DNA of 64,000 nt from Candidatus Hydrothermarchaeum profundi (GTDB lineage Archaea; Hydrothermarchaeota; Hydrothermarchaeia; Hydrothermarchaeales; Hydrothermarchaeaceae), in NCBI GenBank assembly GCA_002011125.2, contig MTMF02000009.1:1766989-1830988 (forward strand), read 5' to 3'. A program made the position numbers and the translations under genes. Numbering within the stretch: position 1 is the first letter of the stretch; each line of letters opens with the position of its first letter. Below the pieces are notes generated by a model. The model was not told where the DNA came from. It saw only the letters and a list, made by a program, of their open reading frames with translations, and ran no database searches. Shown piece after piece: positions 61,057 to 64,000 of this stretch.

Positions 61057-62757
61057 ATGAAACACGTGTTTTTAGTTCTTATTCCTCTAATCCTCCTAGC
61101 GCAGGGTGTATATGCAGATGAACTGACGGAGAAATTTGATAAAGACTACACTTCATATGAAGAATCTATTACGGGGAGGGCTTCAATGGCAATTATAGAC
61201 TTTGACTCTGATGGAAAAATGGACGGCGTCGCTATCCTAGATGTAAAGAGTAGTAGAGTTCTTGCCATAAGCTTTAGCGGCCCTTTAAATCTCCTTTGGA
61301 AGAAATCCGTTAAGCCTGGGTTGACTGAGGGGATAATAATAGCCGCAGATATAACTGGAGATGGACGTAAAAATGAAGTCGTGGTAGGTTCCGGTAAGAC
61401 CTACGTCTTTGACTCCTCAGGAAATGTAGAATGGACTTTTGAAAGTGGAGCGGCAGTATATTCTATAGCAACTGCTGATCTTGACGAAGATGGCACTCCC
61501 AATGACTTAGTTATAGGAGCTCATGGGGTATTATATGTTGTTGACCACAATGGAAAGTCTCTATGGAATATCACTGGACTTGCCGCAAGTGTTGAAGCAG
61601 TGACATCTCTTGACCTAAATAAAAACGGTAAACCTGAAGGAGTCGCGTATGCCACAAGCAAGTTTCTCTATGTCACAGATTCAGAGGGTAAGCAACTTTG
61701 GACTAGAAGCCTCCCAAAAAATATATTCTCGGCGATCTCACTTGACCTAGACGGGGATGGATACTCCTCAGAAATAGTAGTGGCATCGTCTAATGGCAAT
61801 GTTACTGCATATGACTCCGAGGGAAACTACTTGTGGAGTTATTTTGCTTACACAAGCGAGGGCAGGAGAATAAAGCTTTACAAGGCAGACCTGGATTCAG
61901 ACGGTATTGTAAATAATGTGATAATCCAAGCAGATGTTTTGCATGCCTTAAATCCAGACGGTACTAATAAATGGAAATTCAACGTAGGAATAGATTCTTT
62001 ATCCTCTATAGACTTTAACTCAGACGGATCTTATGAGGGATTAATCGGAGGCACTAAGTCAAAAATATATGCTATTAACCCCCTCGGTCAACAGGTAGGA
62101 TTTTATGATGAGGATAGTCAGAAGTTTAAGCCCTATAATAAGACTGGAGCTGAGATAGCGATAAGTGCAGCAGACTTAGATGGAGATGGCTATCTAGATG
62201 ACGTAATAGGCATAGGAAAAAACACAATATTCGCTTTGAACCATATATCTCTCGCACCGGCGCCCGAAACTCCTCCTCCAGTAACTGAGATAAAAGTCGA
62301 CTTAGGACCTGATATAGAAGTCACAGAGGGTGCTGTGGTTACCTTGACTGCCGAGGCTACGCCAAGCACAGCATCTGGAAGAATAGAACTGTATAAGTGG
62401 AGCGTGGATGGAGTAGATAAAAGCGCTGGAAGGGACGTAAAGGCCTTCAGCATAACACTTCCACCAGGCACCCATACCATAAAAGTTTCAGTCGTAGACG
62501 ACAGAGGAGAAAAAGCTGAAGATACGGTCACAATCACCGTGAAGCCGGTTTCAACTCCTCTACCGCAAACTACTGCGCCACCAACTACCACGCCAATAGA
62601 GACTACCCCGCCCCCAACAACTGTGCCTCCACTGGCTGAAGAGAAACCTCCTATTCCATGGTTATATCTCCTAATTGGTGTGATAATAGGCATCGTGGTA
62701 GTAGGGATAATTGCATTGGTAATGTTAAGAGGTAAATCCGGGGAAGAGTGGGAATAA
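61057..62757 (+). CDS. Second cell-surface beta-propeller protein with PKD-type domain and TM anchor
   Basis: About 566 residues from ATG 61057 (signal peptide KHVFLVLIPLILLAQGVYA); a longer frame from 60928 is rejected as it runs through the upstream gene's end without a signal. Eight propeller loops are visible (IDFDSDGKMDGVAIL, ADITGDGRKNEVVVG, LDLDGDGYSSEIVVA and others), then a PKD-like domain (VDLGPDIEVTEGAVVTLTAEA), a Pro/Thr spacer (PPTTTPIETTPPPTT) and a C-terminal helix (WLYLLIGVIIGIVVVGIIALVML). It ends GEEWE, like its paralogue. The two lie 32 bases apart and probably form an operon. The calcium motifs of the paralogue's tail are missing. Confidence 0.85.
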   Translation: MKHVFLVLIPLILLAQGVYADELTEKFDKDYTSYEESITGRASMAIIDFDSDGKMDGVAILDVKSSRVLAISFSGPLNLLWKKSVKPGLTEGIIIAADITGDGRKNEVVVGSGKTYVFDSSGNVEWTFESGAAVYSIATADLDEDGTPNDLVIGAHGVLYVVDHNGKSLWNITGLAASVEAVTSLDLNKNGKPEGVAYATSKFLYVTDSEGKQLWTRSLPKNIFSAISLDLDGDGYSSEIVVASSNGNVTAYDSEGNYLWSYFAYTSEGRRIKLYKADLDSDGIVNNVIIQADVLHALNPDGTNKWKFNVGIDSLSSIDFNSDGSYEGLIGGTKSKIYAINPLGQQVGFYDEDSQKFKPYNKTGAEIAISAADLDGDGYLDDVIGIGKNTIFALNHISLAPAPETPPPVTEIKVDLGPDIEVTEGAVVTLTAEATPSTASGRIELYKWSVDGVDKSAGRDVKAFSITLPPGTHTIKVSVVDDRGEKAEDTVTITVKPVSTPLPQTTAPPTTTPIETTPPPTTVPPLAEEKPPIPWLYLLIGVIIGIVVVGIIALVMLRGKSGEEWE

Positions 62758-62845
62758 CATCCAGACATTTCGCAAGGACTTAAGAATCTCTTTGTAGTTT
62801 TGGAAAGATTTATTAAATAGTAATAGTTAAGGGTTTTTGATTTCC

Positions 62846-63760
62846 ATGCCTATCCAAGAAGTAGAAAAAATATGGATGAACGGTAAGCTGGTAAAATGGC
62901 ACGACGCCAAGATACACGTGCTTACCCATGCCCTCCACTACGGCTCTGGCGTATTCGAGGGGATACGATGCTATAATACAGTAAAAGGTCCTGCTGTTTT
63001 TAGGCTGCGAGATCATATTGACAGACTTTTCGACTCAGCTAGGCTCTACTTCATGGAGATACCCTATTCTCGCGAAGAAATAATCTCTGCTTGCAAGGAG
63101 GTTATCAGGGCCAATAAGCTTAAAGAATGCTATATAAGGCCTATAGCTTATAGAGGCTATGGAGAAATGGGTCTAAATCCCCTGAACTGCCCAGTAGATA
63201 TTGCAATAGCGGTCTGGCCTTGGGGAGCCTATCTAGGGGAAGAGGGCCTAAAAAAAGGTATTAGAGTTAAAACCTCAACTTTTCAGAGAATTTCCTCCAA
63301 TGTCATTCCCCCGATTGCTAAGGCTACTGGACAATATATTAACTCTATTCTAGGGAAGCTTGAATCACTCCACGCGGGATACGATGAGGCTATAATGCTA
63401 GACTATAGAGGCTTTGTCTCAGAGGGTCCTGGTGAGAACCTTTTCATAGTCAAGAAGGGCCTGATTTACACTCCGCCAAGCAATGCGAGTATCTTAATAG
63501 GTATAACTAGAAATTCGGTTATAACTATAGCGAGAGAGCTTGGGTATGAGGTGATTGAGAGGGATATAACTAAGAACGAACTATATTTAGCGGATGAGGT
63601 CTTTTTCACAGGTACTGCAGCCGAGATCACGCCGATTAGAGAAATAGATGGCTATCAAATAGGAAACCCAGGAGAGGTTACTAAGAGCATTCAGCAAAAA
63701 TTCTTCAAGATAATTAAGGGAGAAGACGAGAGATATATGGAATGGCTGGATTTCCTCTGA
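62846..63760 (+). CDS. ilvE: Branched-chain amino-acid aminotransferase
   Basis: About 304 residues of the fold-type IV PLP family. Landmarks are [38 protein letters not shown], the lysine region [17 protein letters not shown]...[18 protein letters not shown] (Schiff-base Lys), and [26 protein letters not shown] then [14 protein letters not shown]. It interconverts branched-chain amino acids and keto acids. Start ATG 62846; a TTG at 62837 is in frame. Confidence 0.94.
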   Translation: MPIQEVEKIWMNGKLVKWHDAKIHVLTHALHYGSGVFEGIRCYNTVKGPAVFRLRDHIDRLFDSARLYFMEIPYSREEIISACKEVIRANKLKECYIRPIAYRGYGEMGLNPLNCPVDIAIAVWPWGAYLGEEGLKKGIRVKTSTFQRISSNVIPPIAKATGQYINSILGKLESLHAGYDEAIMLDYRGFVSEGPGENLFIVKKGLIYTPPSNASILIGITRNSVITIARELGYEVIERDITKNELYLADEVFFTGTAAEITPIREIDGYQIGNPGEVTKSIQQKFFKIIKGEDERYMEWLDFL

Positions 63761-63823
63761 TTTTCTGCTATTTTTTAGAATTTAAACGCAAAAATATTAT
63801 TTGGTGAGTGGATTATTTTATTT

Positions 63824-63897
63824 GCCCACGTAGTATAGTCCGGATAGTACTCGGGGCTTCGGACCCCGTAACCCGGGTTCAAATCCCGGCGTGGGCA
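63824..63897 (+). tRNA. tRNA-Arg (TCG)
   Basis: A 74-base cloverleaf: acceptor arms GCCCACG/CGTGGGC, anticodon stem CGGGG/CCCCG with loop CTTCGGA giving anticodon TCG (arginine, CGA), and T-arm ACCCGGGTTCAAATCCCGG. The discriminator is A. No intron. No integrase is adjacent. The remaining bases to 64000 show no gene. Confidence 0.95.
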
Positions 63898-64000
63898 TAT
63901 CATATTCAGATGAAGTTGAAAAATGAGTATTGGTTTGAGGTAATTCAGCTTCCTATATAAAGTAAAAAAAAGAAGTAGATAAGGGGAGAAAAGTGCTTAA

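Noticed and set aside
1-64000. CRISPR arrays
   Set aside because: No regularly spaced short repeats or cas genes were seen; the only long repeat is the tandem S-layer unit.

Overview
The window comes from an archaeon, most likely a euryarchaeal lineage with the archaeal (methanofuran/tetrahydromethanopterin) Wood-Ljungdahl pathway. The evidence is archaeal: tRNA splicing endonuclease, archaeal tRNA methyltransferases, RNase Z, a thermosome, the ADH-synthase/dehydroquinate-synthase-II route to aromatics, a CODH/ACS cluster in the archaeal Cdh arrangement, two methanofuran-biosynthesis genes, a methanococcal-type S-layer protein and TATA/BRE promoters with several leaderless starts. No methyl-CoM reductase or rRNA is present, so methanogen versus relative (for example Hadarchaeia- or Theionarchaea-like) cannot be decided here. 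The sequence is AT-rich.

Layout. 1-3.8 kb: a TrmB-like regulator facing a TusA/TusA-like/DsrE sulfur-relay cluster, then methanofuran genes (MfnF- and MfnD-like) and a CBS protein. 3.8-10.2 kb: a nucleotide-sugar dehydrogenase, an eroded ORF, a single-chain restriction-modification enzyme and RadC. 10.2-16.5 kb: a divergent pair consisting of a membrane protein with an outside CWB2-like domain and an inside winged helix, and a 1756-residue surface protein ending in the same kind of CWB2 domain. 16.5-21.8 kb: small zinc ribbon, DUF1405, CDF transporter, acyltransferase, PAPS-reductase-like Fe-S protein, TrpA. 21.8-25.9 kb: a quasi-palindromic element, a Tat-exported split-Soret cytochrome, a broken VapBC pair and the two aromatic-pathway genes. 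25.9-31.8 kb: a winged-helix gene and an 1121-residue coiled-coil gene on one shared promoter, tRNA-Glu, an integrase fragment and a gene-poor region with a candidate ncRNA.

31.8-38.2 kb is a dense tRNA-processing block (EndA, TrpRS, Trm-G10, RNase Z, Trm5) with ThiL. 38.2-41.4 kb holds a MinD-like ATPase and a coiled-coil protein that share a short helical module, beside a zinc-ribbon/Hsp20 protein. 42.0-47.3 kb is a GrpE-DnaK-DnaJ-thermosome chaperone block. 48.7-53.8 kb is the CODH/ACS operon cdhC-cooC-cdhD-ferredoxin-cdhE. 54-64 kb holds a membrane protein, a DUF4143 ATPase, tRNA-Pro, an S-layer gene with a 990-bp tandem duplication, two paralogous beta-propeller surface proteins, a branched-chain aminotransferase and tRNA-Arg.

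The metabolic picture is an autotrophic or CO-linked acetyl-CoA economy with methanofuran-dependent C1 chemistry and nickel handling (CooC, CooT), under an S-layer envelope. The most unusual material is the S-layer duplication, the MinD/coiled-coil pair, the CWB2 receptor/ligand-like pair and the two candidate RNA or small-protein elements.
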